A stretch of DNA of 64,000 nucleotides from Avrilella dinanensis (GCF_002807015.1 NZ_NIPO01000001.1:1377604-1441603), one strand, 5' to 3'; counted from the stretch's first letter, positions 9,022 through 19,059 are shown. Notes: a model not told the origin generated them from the letters alone. Numbers and translations: made by a program.

Positions 9022-10368
9022 CTATTCTTCATCTTTCATTTCAAAAGTTTCCATAAATGCAGTGGTGTAGTTTCCTGCCACATAATTCGGATCGTCCATC
9101 AGCTGTCTGTGGAACGGAATGGTTGTTTTGATTCCTTCAATCACAAACTCGTCTAAGGCTCTTTTCATCTTATTGATGGCTTCTTCGCGGGTTTGAGCTG
9201 TGGTAATCAGTTTGGCAATCATTGAATCGTAGTTTGCCGGAATGGTATAGCCTGAATACACATGGGTGTCCAGACGAATTCCATGCCCTCCCGGAGCGTG
9301 TAAAGTCGTGATTTTTCCCGGCGACGGTCTGAATCCGTTATAAGGATCTTCCGCGTTAATACGGCATTCGATAGAGTGTAGTTTCGGGGTGTAGTTCTTT
9401 CCGGAAATCGGTGTGCCGGCAGCAACTAATATTTGTTCTCTGATGAGGTCGTAATCAATTACCTGCTCGGTAATCGGGTGCTCTACCTGAATACGGGTGT
9501 TCATTTCCATAAAATAGAAATTACGGTCTTTATCTACCAGAAATTCGATAGTACCTGCACCTTCGTATTTGATATATTCTGCAGCTTTCACAGCGGCTTC
9601 TCCCATTTTTTTACGTAAAGCCGTAGTCATAAACGGTGACGGGGTTTCCTCAGTCAGTTTCTGGTGACGACGCTGGATAGAACAATCTCTTTCAGACAAA
9701 TGGCAGGCTTTTCCGTAAGCATCTCCAACCACCTGGATTTCGATATGTCTCGGGTCAACGATAAGTTTTTCCATGTACATTCCGTCATTGCCAAATGCCG
9801 CAGCAGCTTCCTGGCGGGCACTTTCCCATGCTTTGTCAAGGTCTTCTTCTTTCCAGATTTCACGCATTCCGCGACCACCGCCACCGGCAGTAGCTTTCAT
9901 CATTACCGGATAACCAATTTCTCCTGCAACTTGTTTGGCATGCTCCAAAGACTTTAACAACCCGTCAGAACCGGGAACTGTTGGTACTCCGGCAGCTTTC
10001 ATCGTTTCTTTGGCGGTGGCTTTGTCACCCATTTGTTCAATCATTTCGGGCGAAGCTCCGATAAATTTTATGCCATGTTCTGCACAGATTTTTGAGAACT
10101 TAGCGTTTTCGGATAAGAAACCATAACCCGGGTGAATAGCATCAGCATTGGTAATTTCTGCCGCTGCAATGATATTCGGTATTTTCAGGTAGGATTCGCT
10201 ACTTGGTGCCGGGCCGATACAAACGGCTTCATCTGCAAATTTTACATGCAAACTGTCTGCATCAACTTTAGAGTAAACAGCCACGGTTTTTATCCCCATT
10301 TCTTTACAGGTACGGATAATCCGCAAAGCGATTTCTCCCCGATTGGCAATTAGTATTTTATTAAACAT
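9022..10368 (-). CDS. accC: acetyl-CoA carboxylase, biotin carboxylase subunit
   Basis: 448 aa from the ATG at 10368 ([16 protein letters not shown]), the family-typical start; an ATG at 10392 would add eight residues without family support. Carboxylates the biotin on AccB using ATP and bicarbonate, the first step of fatty-acid synthesis. Visible motifs: biotin-carboxylase N-domain [11 protein letters not shown]-grasp glycine loop GGGGRGM, and [15 protein letters not shown] near the active site. Last gene of fabH-accB-accC, 93 bp after accB. Length matches E. coli AccC (449 aa). Confidence 0.97.
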   Translation of the reverse strand: MFNKILIANRGEIALRIIRTCKEMGIKTVAVYSKVDADSLHVKFADEAVCIGPAPSSESYLKIPNIIAAAEITNADAIHPGYGFLSENAKFSKICAEHGIKFIGASPEMIEQMGDKATAKETMKAAGVPTVPGSDGLLKSLEHAKQVAGEIGYPVMMKATAGGGGRGMREIWKEEDLDKAWESARQEAAAAFGNDGMYMEKLIVDPRHIEIQVVGDAYGKACHLSERDCSIQRRHQKLTEETPSPFMTTALRKKMGEAAVKAAEYIKYEGAGTIEFLVDKDRNFYFMEMNTRIQVEHPITEQVIDYDLIREQILVAAGTPISGKNYTPKLHSIECRINAEDPYNGFRPSPGKITTLHAPGGHGIRLDTHVYSGYTIPANYDSMIAKLITTAQTREEAINKMKRALDEFVIEGIKTTIPFHRQLMDDPNYVAGNYTTAFMETFEMKDEE

Positions 10369-10461
10369 CTCTTTAATTTGAAAATTAAACAATTTGAAAA
10401 TCTGAAAATTTTTGAAGTGTGGTAATTGTTATCAAAACCTGCACATCTTCAAATAATCAAA

Positions 10462-10947
10462 TTAAGAAGGATCAACTAAGAATAGTGGTTGGTCGAATTC
10501 TACCGGTGAAGAGTCGTCAACCAGAACTTTTACGATTTTACCAGACACTTCAGATTCGATTTCGTTAAATAGTTTCATTGCTTCGATAACGCACAGCACA
10601 TCTCCTTGTTTGATATCACTTCCTACTTCCACGAACGGAGCTTTGTCCGGTGATGGTTTTCTGTAGAATGTACCAATGATAGGTGATTTTACGGTGATGT
10701 ATTTGTCATTGTCTGCATTTTCCTGAGCAGGTGCAGCAGGCATTTCAGCAGTTGGCGTAGCAGCCGGAGCGACAGGTTGTGCAACAGCTGGATTTCCGAC
10801 CGGAATTTGTTGAATATAGGCGGTTTCTGTTCCTCCTTCGGTTCCGGTTTTGATGGTGATTTTGAAATCGTCCATTTCCAGTTTCACTTCTGTAGCGCCT
10901 GATTTGGCTACAAATTTGATTAAGCTTTGAATTTCTTTAATATCCAT
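10462..10947 (-). CDS. accB: acetyl-CoA carboxylase, biotin carboxyl carrier protein
   Basis: 161 aa. Carries the biotin that AccC carboxylates. The biotinylated lysine is K125 in EAMKLFNEI, the standard EAMK motif with the usual preceding beta-sheets from about 84. A Pro/Ala-rich linker (about 50-78) joins it to the N-terminal domain that docks to AccC. Located 25 bp after fabH and upstream of accC in one operon. Confidence 0.96.
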   Translation of the reverse strand: MDIKEIQSLIKFVAKSGATEVKLEMDDFKITIKTGTEGGTETAYIQQIPVGNPAVAQPVAPAATPTAEMPAAPAQENADNDKYITVKSPIIGTFYRKPSPDKAPFVEVGSDIKQGDVLCVIEAMKLFNEIESEVSGKIVKVLVDDSSPVEFDQPLFLVDPS

Positions 10948-10972
10948 AGTTTAGAAATTTTGTTGATTTTGA

Positions 10973-11971
10973 TTAACTATTGTATGCCCACTTTAGGTAG
11001 ATGGCGCCCCATGTGAACCCACCTCCGAATGAGGCAAAAATTAGATTATCTCCTTTTTTGATTTGTTTTTCGTAATCGTTGAGCAAAAGCGGCAAGGTCG
11101 CTGAAGTAGTGTTGCCGTATTTGTGAATGTTGATAAGCACTTTGTCGTCATCAAGCCCCATTCTGTGGGCAGTCGCATCGATGATTCTCTTGTTTGCCTG
11201 ATGAGGTACAAGCCAGTTGACATTTTCTTTGGTCAGTTGATTTCTGACCATAATTTTTTCGGCAACGTCAGCCATACCTGCAACAGCGTGTTTGAATACC
11301 GTTTTTCCGTCCTGATGAACAAAATGCTGTTTGTTTTTTACGGTTTCTTCTGAAGTAGGTAATATGGAACCTCCGGCTTCAATTTTCAGAAAATCTCTGC
11401 CGGCACCGTCGCTTCTGAGATATTCGTCCTGAAGACCAAGACCTTCTTCGTTGGGCTCAAATAATACAGCTCCGGCACCGTCTCCGAAAATGATACAAGT
11501 GGCTCTGTCTTCATAATCAATGATAGAGGACATTTTGTCTGCACCGATGACCAATACTTTTTTGTAGCGACCGGATTCGATATAAGAAGCTGCTGTTGAC
11601 ATGGCATACAAAAAACTTGAGCAGGCAGCTTGCAGGTCGTATGCAAAAGCGTTTACCGCCCCGATTTTTGTAGCTACAAAAACACCTGTTGACGCTACGG
11701 GCATATCTGGTGTTGCTGAAGCAAGAATAAGCAAATCAATTTCCTCCGGATTGAGGTTTTTCTTGGCGATTAAGTCCTGAGCGGCTTTGATTGCCATATA
11801 CGAAGTGCCTTCTCCTTCTTCTTTTTTCAGAATCCGACGTTCTTTGATACCTGTTCTGGTTGTAATCCATTCGTCGTTGGTATCAACCATTGTTTCCAGA
11901 ATTTGATTGGATAAAACATATTCCGGAACGTATTTTCCGACAGCAGTAATTGCTGCAGTTACTCTTGTCAT
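10973..11971 (-). CDS. fabH: beta-ketoacyl-ACP synthase III
   Basis: 332 aa. Condenses acetyl-CoA (or a branched starter) with malonyl-ACP to start fatty-acid chains. The catalytic triad is intact: Cys117 in AACSSF, His257 in PHQANKRI, Asn287 in YGNTTSA. First gene of the fabH-accB-accC run, so initiation of chain synthesis and supply of malonyl-CoA are co-expressed. It is separated from the upstream rpmF by a terminator. Flavobacteria make iso-branched fatty acids, so a preference for branched starters is likely but cannot be read from the sequence. Confidence 0.96.
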   Translation of the reverse strand: MTRVTAAITAVGKYVPEYVLSNQILETMVDTNDEWITTRTGIKERRILKKEEGEGTSYMAIKAAQDLIAKKNLNPEEIDLLILASATPDMPVASTGVFVATKIGAVNAFAYDLQAACSSFLYAMSTAASYIESGRYKKVLVIGADKMSSIIDYEDRATCIIFGDGAGAVLFEPNEEGLGLQDEYLRSDGAGRDFLKIEAGGSILPTSEETVKNKQHFVHQDGKTVFKHAVAGMADVAEKIMVRNQLTKENVNWLVPHQANKRIIDATAHRMGLDDDKVLINIHKYGNTTSATLPLLLNDYEKQIKKGDNLIFASFGGGFTWGAIYLKWAYNS

Positions 11972-12086
11972 AAGAACTATCTTGTTATCGTTAGTTTGTA
12001 TTCAGACCCGAAAATTACGAAAAAAAATGCAAATGATTGTTTTTTCGACCAATTTTCGTGTTTTTTGAACTATTTCATATAAAAAA

Positions 12087-12116
12087 AACTCTCGACAAAT
12101 GACTCCGTCGAGAGTT
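12087..12116 (-). terminator. terminator of yceD-rpmF
   Basis: Perfect stem AACTCTCGAC (12087-12096) / GTCGAGAGTT (12107-12116), followed on the minus strand by eight T (12081-12088). It separates rpmF from fabH; leaky read-through would still connect them as in the classic rpmF-fab cluster. Confidence 0.9.
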
Positions 12117-12140
12117 AGCTTTTTTACACGCAATATAGAC

Positions 12141-12341
12141 CTATGCTTCGGTCTCAGCCTCAGCTTTGTCAATAACTACTTGTCCTCTGTAGTACAATTT
12201 TCCTTCGTGCCAGTGTGCTCTGTGAAACAAATGAGCCTCTCCGGTTGTTGGACATGTAGCGATGGTTGGTGCTACTGCTTTGTAATGTGTTCTTCTCTTA
12301 TCTCTTCTTGTTTTAGAAATCTTTCTTTTAGGATGTGCCAT
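12141..12341 (-). CDS. rpmF: 50S ribosomal protein L32
   Basis: 66 aa, starting [17 protein letters not shown], the hallmark basic N-terminus. Only one cysteine ([10 protein letters not shown]) is left at the place where many L32 proteins carry a four-cysteine zinc ribbon, so this is the zinc-independent type. Second gene after yceD with an eight-base gap, and upstream of the fab/acc genes, an order conserved across many bacteria that couples ribosome and membrane lipid synthesis. Confidence 0.97.
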   Translation of the reverse strand: MAHPKRKISKTRRDKRRTHYKAVAPTIATCPTTGEAHLFHRAHWHEGKLYYRGQVVIDKAEAETEA

Positions 12342-12349
12342 AACTTGTA

Positions 12350-12901
12350 TTATTTATCCGTTAATAGTTGTTTTAATTTATCCCATCTTGGGTCTGTCTC
12401 TGATTCTTCTTCGTTGTCAGATTGTTCTTCTTCGATATCTTCTTCAGGTTGATAATCGAGATATTCCAGTGCTTTTGATTCCAACGTGCCGTCCAGTACA
12501 CCGGGGTGTATTCTTTTTGACGGAACAGACAGCAATATCGATTCATAAATATATTGTGCTACGGACAATTGGTGTTCTTCGTAGGGCAATATGAGAATTT
12601 CATCGTGGTCGTCGTTGTATTCCTCGCCGAATTTCACAATCATTTTCAATGTGCCTTCTATCGGCTGTTCAAACTCTTCGTTGGTCAAATCACAATTTAC
12701 CAAAACGGTTCCTTTGTGAAAAACACTGAGTTCCAGCATAGTTTCCTTCTTGTTGAGTTCAACCATACATTGCACATTCAATGCTTGAAATTCGTTGTAA
12801 TCAAATAATTCTAAGAACTCTTTATCAATCTGATATTCAAATTGATGTTTGCCGAGCTTTAGCCCCAAAAACGGGATTAAATAATTTTTTAAACCGGACA
12901 T
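12350..12901 (-). CDS. YceD family (DUF177) protein
   Basis: 183 aa from the ATG at 12901 (a second ATG two codons upstream at 12907 is equally possible). DUF177/YceD proteins are needed for normal 23S rRNA accumulation in bacteria and plastids, and are nearly always encoded just before rpmF, as here. The C-terminus is very acidic ([16 protein letters not shown]), which fits a protein acting on ribosome assembly factors or RNA-protein complexes. No enzyme motif seen. Confidence 0.88.
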   Translation of the reverse strand: MSGLKNYLIPFLGLKLGKHQFEYQIDKEFLELFDYNEFQALNVQCMVELNKKETMLELSVFHKGTVLVNCDLTNEEFEQPIEGTLKMIVKFGEEYNDDHDEILILPYEEHQLSVAQYIYESILLSVPSKRIHPGVLDGTLESKALEYLDYQPEEDIEEEQSDNEEESETDPRWDKLKQLLTDK

Positions 12902-12920
12902 AATCATCTATTTGAGCGTG

Positions 12921-12928
12921 CAAAGATA
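12921..12928 (-). promoter_or_regulatory. promoter -7 box of yceD-rpmF
   Basis: TATCTTTG on the minus strand, an exact TAnnTTTG match. A TTG at 12952-12950 is 21 bp upstream, slightly longer than the usual 19. Predicted start near 12914, giving a very short leader. Confidence 0.5.
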
Positions 12929-12965
12929 AAAAACTTTTGTTATTATATACAAAAAATACGGTTTT

Positions 12966-14021
12966 TTATTCTTTTCGGCTGTTAATGTTTATTTTTAAAG
13001 GGTTTTTATTGCTTTCTTCGTAAGCAAAACGGTTTTGATAAATGTCAATAGCCATATATATTGCCTCCCTGAACGAGCTGAAATCAGCGATTCCTTTGCC
13101 AGCAATGTCAAATGCGGTTCCGTGGTCGGGCGATGTTCTGATTTTGTCTAATCCGGCAGTGAAATTCACGCCTTTTCCGAAAGACAACGTTTTGAAAGGC
13201 ACTAATCCCTGGTCGTGGTAACAGGCAAGAATAGCGTCAAAATTTTCATAAAGTGCCGAACCAAAAAAACCATCTGCCGGGAATGGACCGGAAACGAGAT
13301 AACCTTCGTCAAATAATTTTTCCACTGTTGGTTTAATGATTTCATCGTCCTGATTGCCGATTACGCCATGGTCTCCGTTATGTGGATTAAGTCCGAGAAC
13401 AGCAATTCGCGGTTTTAAAATATTGAAATCCTGCACCAGACTTTGGTGTATGATTTTTACTTTTTCTGTGATTTTCTGCGGTGTGATGTGTGCGGTTACT
13501 TCGCTCAGCGGCAAATGCTCGGTAAGCAATCCAACCCGCAAATTCCCGTTGACCATCAGCATTAACGCTTCGCCGTTCAGTTCCTGATTGAGGTAATCGG
13601 TGTGTCCGGGAAAGTTGAATTTTTCCGATTGCACATTGTGCTTGTCGATAGGGGCGGTAACCAAAACGTCTATCAAGCCTTCTTTGAGTGCCCGGGTCGC
13701 CGAAACAAACGACTCAATGGCGTAGCCTCCTACAATTGGGTCTGTTTTTCCGAAATTGATATCTACTGGCTCGTTCCAGACATTAAAAATGTTGAATTTC
13801 CCGTATTGGATTTTATCCGGCTGGTCGGTATAGATGAAATTGGTTTTACTTTTTAAATACTTTTTGATAAAGGTAAAAACTCTGCTGTTGGCAAACAATA
13901 CCGGTGTGCAAAGCTCAAGCATGCGGGCATCTTCAAAGGTTTTTAATATGATTTCAGGGCCAATCCCGTTCATATCCCCTACAGAAATCCCGACTATAAT
14001 ATTTTCTCCTGTTTTTACCAT
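12966..14021 (-). CDS. pdxA: 4-hydroxythreonine-4-phosphate dehydrogenase
   Basis: 351 aa. NAD-dependent oxidation and decarboxylation step of the DXP-dependent vitamin B6 pathway. The three metal-binding histidines are present: H169 (TEHLP), H214 (NPHNGD) and H269 (YHDQG), and also the family block FPGHTDYL. Divergent from ribE with only 55 bp between the start codons, so a B6 and a B2 cofactor gene share one control region. Confidence 0.95.
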   Translation of the reverse strand: MVKTGENIIVGISVGDMNGIGPEIILKTFEDARMLELCTPVLFANSRVFTFIKKYLKSKTNFIYTDQPDKIQYGKFNIFNVWNEPVDINFGKTDPIVGGYAIESFVSATRALKEGLIDVLVTAPIDKHNVQSEKFNFPGHTDYLNQELNGEALMLMVNGNLRVGLLTEHLPLSEVTAHITPQKITEKVKIIHQSLVQDFNILKPRIAVLGLNPHNGDHGVIGNQDDEIIKPTVEKLFDEGYLVSGPFPADGFFGSALYENFDAILACYHDQGLVPFKTLSFGKGVNFTAGLDKIRTSPDHGTAFDIAGKGIADFSSFREAIYMAIDIYQNRFAYEESNKNPLKININSRKE

Positions 14022-14050
14022 TGCACCTGTCTGATTATTTGCTACTTTTG
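14021..14050 (+). promoter_or_regulatory. promoter of ribE
   Basis: TTG at 14021-14023, 19-bp spacer, TACTTTTG at 14043-14050: exact -33/-7 consensus. Its -33 box touches the start codon of pdxA on the other strand. Predicted start near 14057, leader about 20 nt. Confidence 0.75.
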
Positions 14051-14052
14051 AA

Positions 14053-14060
14053 CAAAGTTA
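14053..14060 (-). promoter_or_regulatory. promoter -7 box of pdxA
   Basis: TAACTTTG on the minus strand, an exact TAnnTTTG match, three bases from the ribE -7 box. No clear TTG is found at the expected -33 position, which would lie inside the ribE start region. Confidence 0.5.
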
Positions 14061-14076
14061 AAAAAATATTCGGAAA

Positions 14077-14664
14077 ATGTTTACAGGTATCGTAGAGTCT
14101 TTTGGGAAAATAGTTAAAATGTCGGCTGAGCAAGGTAATTTACACTTGTGGATAAAATCTGCTTTTACTTCAGAGTTAAAAGTTGACCAAAGTGTAGCCC
14201 ATAATGGTGTTTGTCTGACTGTTGTAGCAATTGAAGGCGATATGTATAAGGTTACTGCCATTGCGGAAACTATAGAAAAAACAACGATCGGTAACTGGGA
14301 AGTCGGGCAGGAGGTTAATCTCGAAAGAGGAATGCTGCTAACAGAAAGGCTGGACGGGCATATTGTGCAGGGACACGTGGACCAAACCGCCGTTTGTACA
14401 AACATTCAGTCACAAAATGGCAGTACGGTTTTTACTTTTGAATATGATGCCAGCAAAGGAAATGTAACCATCGAAAAAGGTTCGATAACCGTTGATGGTA
14501 CAAGTCTTACTGTGGTTAATTCCGGCAAAAATACTTTCAGTGTAGCGATAATTCCATATACATTGGAAAACACTTTGTTTAAAACCTATCAAACAGGTAC
14601 GAGAGTTAATCTCGAATTTGATGTCATCGGGAAATATGTTGCCCGTTTGATAGGTAAGAATTAA
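14077..14664 (+). CDS. ribE: riboflavin synthase, alpha subunit
   Basis: 195 aa. Converts two 6,7-dimethyl-8-ribityllumazine molecules to riboflavin. Two tandem lumazine-binding barrels are visible: the first opens with MFTGIVESFGKI and contains VAHNGVCLTV, the second contains GHIVQGHVDQ and VDGTSLTVV. Length is usual for the family. Monocistronic, with its own promoter embedded in the pdxA-ribE divergent region. No FMN riboswitch fits in the roughly 20-nt leader. Confidence 0.95.
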   Translation: MFTGIVESFGKIVKMSAEQGNLHLWIKSAFTSELKVDQSVAHNGVCLTVVAIEGDMYKVTAIAETIEKTTIGNWEVGQEVNLERGMLLTERLDGHIVQGHVDQTAVCTNIQSQNGSTVFTFEYDASKGNVTIEKGSITVDGTSLTVVNSGKNTFSVAIIPYTLENTLFKTYQTGTRVNLEFDVIGKYVARLIGKN

Positions 14665-14694
14665 CCGAAATTTAATTTACATAACCGAAAAAAT

Positions 14695-15579
14695 CTACCA
14701 GCTGTAAGTTTCTACTGTTAAGTATAACGGAAAACTAAGAGGAATTTTACTAAACCCTTCATCATTTAAGTGTCTGTAAATTATTGTATTGTTCAAAGAT
14801 GGGAAAATGCCAGTAAAATATAAGCAATTGTCTTCTTTATCTTGATAATATTCGGTATCTACCGTTTTTATAAACATTGCAACCTTCTTAATGCCTTTGT
14901 CAAGGTAGATATTTTGATTTTCCAAATTGATTTTAAACCAACCTACTTGTTTATCTCTTATATCAAATATAATTGGCTCATGAACAATCGGTTTTATTGG
15001 TTTTCCTCCTGATATTTCATAAAGCTGAATTTTTATTAAAGCCCTTTTTAATGTATTTTGATGTATATGTAGATGTGCAGAAAGAATTTTACTTAACCCT
15101 TTGTTTCTGAATAAAATACCATATTCTCCATCTTCGAAATCACTTTCTTTGCTTTCTTTATCGATAAGTTTCAAATAATCGGAATTACAAGCTCCAATCA
15201 ATGTGTTTTTCGACCCTTCTTTTGTCTGACCATACGTCCTGATTTTGGTTTTTGCATTTTCGGGAATGATGTATAGTTCCGGTAAAACTTCTTCGTTGAG
15301 ATCCAATAAAATATCCGGGCTATTGCTCAGTTCAGACGTGTTAATCTCTTTGTTGAAATAGCCTAAAGCATCAATGGATAGGGTATAATTTTTGTCGTAA
15401 TCCAATTGCGTAAAATTAAACTGACCGTTTTCGGTAGAGTAGGTCTGTACTTTCGGATTAGCAATCGTGATTTGTGCATACGGAATAGGTTCGTGCGTTT
15501 CGCTGTCCAACAACCGTCCTGAAATCTGTGCTTGTGCACAAAAAGGTAAAAGTAAAAATAGCCAAAGTAATTTTTTCAT
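14695..15579 (-). CDS. exported protein with a carboxypeptidase-regulatory-like domain
   Basis: 294 aa. Signal peptide about 1-18 (FCAQAQ). Residues about 19-95 form a CarboxypepD_reg-like beta-sandwich (ISGRLLDSETHEPIPYAQI, STENGQFNF), a domain common at the start of TonB receptors but here on a non-receptor protein. The remaining 200 residues have no motif I recognise and no T9SS sorting domain or lipobox, so it is probably periplasmic or attached to the outer membrane by other means. Convergent with ribE and stands alone. Confidence 0.7.
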   Translation of the reverse strand: MKKLLWLFLLLPFCAQAQISGRLLDSETHEPIPYAQITIANPKVQTYSTENGQFNFTQLDYDKNYTLSIDALGYFNKEINTSELSNSPDILLDLNEEVLPELYIIPENAKTKIRTYGQTKEGSKNTLIGACNSDYLKLIDKESKESDFEDGEYGILFRNKGLSKILSAHLHIHQNTLKRALIKIQLYEISGGKPIKPIVHEPIIFDIRDKQVGWFKINLENQNIYLDKGIKKVAMFIKTVDTEYYQDKEDNCLYFTGIFPSLNNTIIYRHLNDEGFSKIPLSFPLYLTVETYSW

Positions 15580-15631
15580 CGTTTTATTGTTTTGATGGCA
15601 AAAATAATGGCTAACTTGTTAACAAAAATAA

Positions 15632-15658
15632 AAACCGCTTCAATTTGAAGCGGTTTTA
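15632..15658 (-). terminator. terminator of pnp
   Basis: AAAACCGCTTCAA / TGAAGCGGTTTT hairpin spanning 15632-15658, with T-rich flank on the minus strand; it ends four bases from the pnp stop codon. Confidence 0.85.
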
Positions 15659-15662
15659 AGAA

Positions 15663-17822
15663 TTATTTATTATTCTCGTTGTTTCTTGGATTGTCTTTAT
15701 GCTCGGGTCTTGGTGGTCTCGGCATTAAGGCTTTTCGAGAAACTTTCGGCTTTCTTGTTTTCGGGTCGATACCGATGTATTTTACATCAAGAACATCGCC
15801 TACTTTAAGAACATCAGAAGGGTTTTCGATGCGTTTCCAGTCAAACTCAGAAACATGTAATAACGAATCTTTACCCGGAACGAATTCAATCACTGCTCCA
15901 AAGTCAAGCATTTTTGTTACGGTTACTTTATAAGTTTCACCTACAACCGGTTCAAAAGTACTGTTTTGAATACTTTGAATGGCTGTGTCGATACCTTCCT
16001 GAGAAGTTCCGAGGATTTCCACGATTCCGGTGTCACCCTCTTCGTTAATCACAATCGTAGTGCCGGTAGCTTCCTGCAATCCTTGAATATTTTTACCGCC
16101 TGGTCCGATGATTGCTCCAATGAAATCTTTCGGAATAGTGATTTTAATAATCTTCGGTGCATGAGGTTTAACTTGCTCGTTTGGCTGTGCAATAGTTTCT
16201 GTTAATTTGCCCAAGATATGCAATCTTCCGTCACGAGCTTGCTCCAAGGCTTTTTCCATAATGTCATATGCCAAACCTTCGATTTTGATGTCCATCTGGC
16301 AAGCGGTAATTCCGTCTGCTGTACCGGTTACTTTGAAATCCATATCTCCTAAGTGGTCTTCATCTCCCAAAATGTCTGAAAGCACTGCCCATCTGCCTGT
16401 TTTGGCATCAGAAATTAATCCCATGGCGATACCCGAAACCGGTTTTTTCATTTGAATACCAGCGTCCATCAATGCCATTGTTCCGGCACAAACGGTTGCC
16501 ATTGACGACGAACCGTTCGATTCCAATACATCTGACATCAATCGGATAGTATAAGGACAATCTTCCGGAATCATTCCTTTCAAAGCTCTTTGTGCCAGGT
16601 TTCCGTGTCCGATTTCACGACGAGAAACACCTCTTAATGGTCTTGCTTCTCCGGTTGAAAACGGTGGGAAGTTATAGTGCAAATAGAATTTTTCTTCGCC
16701 TTGTTCGCTCGGAAGGTCAATCACGTTTACATCTCTTGACGTACCTAAAGTTACGGAAGCCAACGCCTGTGTTTCTCCACGAGTAAAGATTGACGAACCA
16801 TGCGTAGATGGTAAATAATTCACTTCGCACCAAATCGGTCTGATTTCGGTAGTGGTTCTTCCGTCCAAACGGATTCCTTTGTCGAGAATCAGGTTTCTTA
16901 CTGCCTCTTTCTGAACGTCGTGGAAATATTTGTGTACTAAATCGCCGTTTTCTTCCAATTCTTCTTCAGTGAAAAGGGCTTTTACTTCCTCCTCTAATGT
17001 GGCAAATTTTTCGCTTCTTTCATGTTTTGCACTGGCTTCAGCTGCAATAGCGAAAGTTTTGTCGTAAGCGAAATCAAATACTTTTGTTTTGATAGTTTCG
17101 TCCGCTTTTTCAGACTCATATTCGCGGTAAGACAAATTGAGTTTTGCCCGCAAGTTTTCCTGAGCTTCGATTTGTTTTTTGATGGCTTCATGGGCAAATT
17201 TAATTGCCTCAACCATTTCTTTTTCAGAGATTTCTTTCATTTCTCCCTCTACCATCGCTACCGAATCTTTAGATGCTCCAATCATCATATCGATATCGGC
17301 TTCAGCAAGTTGAGATTTGTTCGGGTTAATGATAAATTCTCCATTTACTCTTGCTACACGCACTTCTGAAATGTAGTTGTAGAAAGGAATATCAGATACT
17401 GCCAGGGCTGCCGAAGCGGCTAATCCTGCCAATGAATCGGGCATTACTTCCTCGTCATAAGACAAAAGTTGTATCATGATTTGTGTTTCGGCGTGGTAAT
17501 CGTCCGGAAATAACGGACGCAACACGCGGTCAACCAAACGCATCGTCAGAATTTCGTGGTCGCTTGGTCGGGCTTCTCTTTTGAAAAAGCCTCCCGGAAA
17601 TCTACCGGCAGAGGAAAATTTTTCCCGGAAATCTACCGTAAGTGGTAAAAAATCGACGCCTGGGTTGGCAGATCTTGCAGATACTGCTGTTGCCAACAAT
17701 ACGCAGTTTCCTGTTTTAATTACTACGGAACCATCAGCTTGTTTGGCTAATTTTCCGGTTTCGATTTCGATGGTTCTCCCATTTCCTAAATCGATGGTTT
17801 CTTGAAATACATTCGGTATCAT
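15663..17822 (-). CDS. pnp: polyribonucleotide nucleotidyltransferase
   Basis: 719 aa. Phosphorolytic 3'-5' exoribonuclease of RNA turnover. Two RNase PH domains (about 10-225 and 320-545) flank an alpha-helical linker. The second has the active-site blocks [14 protein letters not shown] and [15 protein letters not shown] domain (about 560-620, with [12 protein letters not shown]) and an S1 domain (about 625-695) bind RNA. The tail is short and basic/polar. Downstream of rpsO as in many bacteria, but here with a 219-bp gap and an rpsO terminator between them. Confidence 0.97.
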   Translation of the reverse strand: MIPNVFQETIDLGNGRTIEIETGKLAKQADGSVVIKTGNCVLLATAVSARSANPGVDFLPLTVDFREKFSSAGRFPGGFFKREARPSDHEILTMRLVDRVLRPLFPDDYHAETQIMIQLLSYDEEVMPDSLAGLAASAALAVSDIPFYNYISEVRVARVNGEFIINPNKSQLAEADIDMMIGASKDSVAMVEGEMKEISEKEMVEAIKFAHEAIKKQIEAQENLRAKLNLSYREYESEKADETIKTKVFDFAYDKTFAIAAEASAKHERSEKFATLEEEVKALFTEEELEENGDLVHKYFHDVQKEAVRNLILDKGIRLDGRTTTEIRPIWCEVNYLPSTHGSSIFTRGETQALASVTLGTSRDVNVIDLPSEQGEEKFYLHYNFPPFSTGEARPLRGVSRREIGHGNLAQRALKGMIPEDCPYTIRLMSDVLESNGSSSMATVCAGTMALMDAGIQMKKPVSGIAMGLISDAKTGRWAVLSDILGDEDHLGDMDFKVTGTADGITACQMDIKIEGLAYDIMEKALEQARDGRLHILGKLTETIAQPNEQVKPHAPKIIKITIPKDFIGAIIGPGGKNIQGLQEATGTTIVINEEGDTGIVEILGTSQEGIDTAIQSIQNSTFEPVVGETYKVTVTKMLDFGAVIEFVPGKDSLLHVSEFDWKRIENPSDVLKVGDVLDVKYIGIDPKTRKPKVSRKALMPRPPRPEHKDNPRNNENNK

Positions 17823-18015
17823 ACCTTAAAAAATGTTTTTAATTAATAATGGACAGTTGCGTTGTTGTTGTGTAGTTGTGGCCCAATGAAAAACAGCTTT
17901 TTTAAGTATTTGTTTAAACTATTGATTTTTAGAGAGATTCCTCCTTTGTCGGAATGACAATAAAAACAATTTTTTTATAATTTAAACATTTTTTTTCAAG
18001 TTATAAAAAACAAAA

Positions 18016-18036
18016 AGAGGTGCAAAAAGCACCTCT
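18016..18036 (-). terminator. terminator of rpsO
   Basis: Perfect stem AGAGGTGC (18016-18023) / GCACCTCT (18029-18036) with T-rich flank on the minus strand, six bases past the rpsO stop. Confidence 0.88.
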
Positions 18037-18041
18037 GAAAA

Positions 18042-18311
18042 TTATTTTCTGATGTTCAATTGTTTGATAATCTCACGGTATCTGTTGATTTCTTTATTTT
18101 TAAGATAATCAAGTAATCTACGTCTTTTACCTACCAATAATACCAATGAACGCTCGGTGTTGAAATCTTTACGGTTTCTTTTCAAGTGCTCAGTCAGGTG
18201 GTTGATTCGGTAAGTGAACAACGCGATTTGCCCTTCGGCAGAACCTGTGTTTTTCGATTCTCCGCCGTATTGTGCGAAGATTTCTTCTTTTTTCTCTTTA
18301 GTCAAATACAT
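18042..18311 (-). CDS. rpsO: 30S ribosomal protein S15
   Basis: 89 aa, the usual length. Primary binding protein of the 16S rRNA central domain. Family blocks: NTGSAEGQIALFTYRINHLTEHL and LVGKRRRLLDYL (shortened here). Monocistronic with an exact-consensus promoter and terminator. Leader of about 45 nt from the predicted start; no S15 autoregulatory pseudoknot could be recognised by eye. Confidence 0.97.
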   Translation of the reverse strand: MYLTKEKKEEIFAQYGGESKNTGSAEGQIALFTYRINHLTEHLKRNRKDFNTERSLVLLVGKRRRLLDYLKNKEINRYREIIKQLNIRK

Positions 18312-18364
18312 GCTAATATTATTTAAATGATTATTATGTAGAATCAGGTTTTCTGATTTCGGTG

Positions 18365-18394
18365 CAAATGTACAGCAATAATTTTAATCTGCAA
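18365..18394 (-). promoter_or_regulatory. promoter of rpsO
   Basis: Minus strand TTG (18394-18392), 19-bp spacer, TACATTTG (18372-18365): exact Bacteroidota consensus. Confidence 0.75.
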
Positions 18395-18474
18395 CTTTTC
18401 GGACGTAATAAATTTATTCTCATCTTTTTATCAAGATTATTCGGAAATAATTATCTTTATTTAATCCAAATAAC

Positions 18475-18482
18475 TAAATTTG
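18475..18482 (+). promoter_or_regulatory. promoter -7 box of the HugZ-like gene
   Basis: TAAATTTG, an exact TAnnTTTG match. It overlaps an upstream in-frame ATG-like start near 18480, which argues that translation starts later, at 18507. Confidence 0.5.
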
Positions 18483-18506
18483 TACCCAATTAAATTTATA
18501 TCAAAT

Positions 18507-19028
18507 ATGGATTCACATACAAACGCAACAACTGCACAGAAAAAAACCAAGCCATTGGCTCCAAAGGTAAAGGAGTTAGTCGCTTCGGTAAAATCGGTTA
18601 TATTGGCAACAACGAACAGTGAAGGTGTGCCGACTTCCAGCTATGCTCCTTATGTGCAGGAAGGTAAAGATTTTTACGTATTGGTTTCTTTTATGGCAAA
18701 ACACACCAAAAATTTGTTGAACGGATATGCATCTATGATGTTTATCGAAGATGAATCGGCAACAAAACAAGTGTATGCAAGAGAAAGACTGACTATGGAA
18801 ACAACTACGTCGGAAGTGGAAAGAGATTCTGATTTGTGGAAAACAGTTGTTGCATCATTAAAAGATCGTCACGGAAAAGTGGTAGATATCATTTCTGAGA
18901 TGAAAGATTTTATCGTAATAAAACTTGAGCCAACCAAAGGAAGCTACGTAAACGGATTCGGTAGTGCGTATTTCGTTGATGAAAACCTGAATATTCTTGA
19001 GCACCGTAATGATGTAAATCATCAATAA
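18507..19028 (+). CDS. HugZ-like pyridoxamine-5'-phosphate-oxidase-fold protein
   Basis: 173 aa from the ATG at 18507. Split beta-barrel of the PNPOx/FMN-binding class; the block SYAPYVQEGKDFYVLVSFMAKH resembles the heme-utilisation protein HugZ, and the ending GFGSAYFVDENL is also typical for that group. HugZ-type proteins bind heme and release iron from it. This one is shorter than H. pylori HugZ, so a general flavin- or heme-binding role is inferred rather than proven. No iron-uptake genes lie next to it. The start choice rests on the promoter box at 18475-18482. Confidence 0.75.
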   Translation: MDSHTNATTAQKKTKPLAPKVKELVASVKSVILATTNSEGVPTSSYAPYVQEGKDFYVLVSFMAKHTKNLLNGYASMMFIEDESATKQVYARERLTMETTTSEVERDSDLWKTVVASLKDRHGKVVDIISEMKDFIVIKLEPTKGSYVNGFGSAYFVDENLNILEHRNDVNHQ

Positions 19029-19059
19029 ACACACAGTACACAACAAAATAGAGATTGAA

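Noticed and set aside
15679..17805. Open frames on the plus strand opposite pnp, and similar ones opposite accC, lysS, lipB, TonB receptor and ABC-F genes
   Set aside because: They are antisense shadows of strongly conserved genes, with no start context, domain or promoter of their own.
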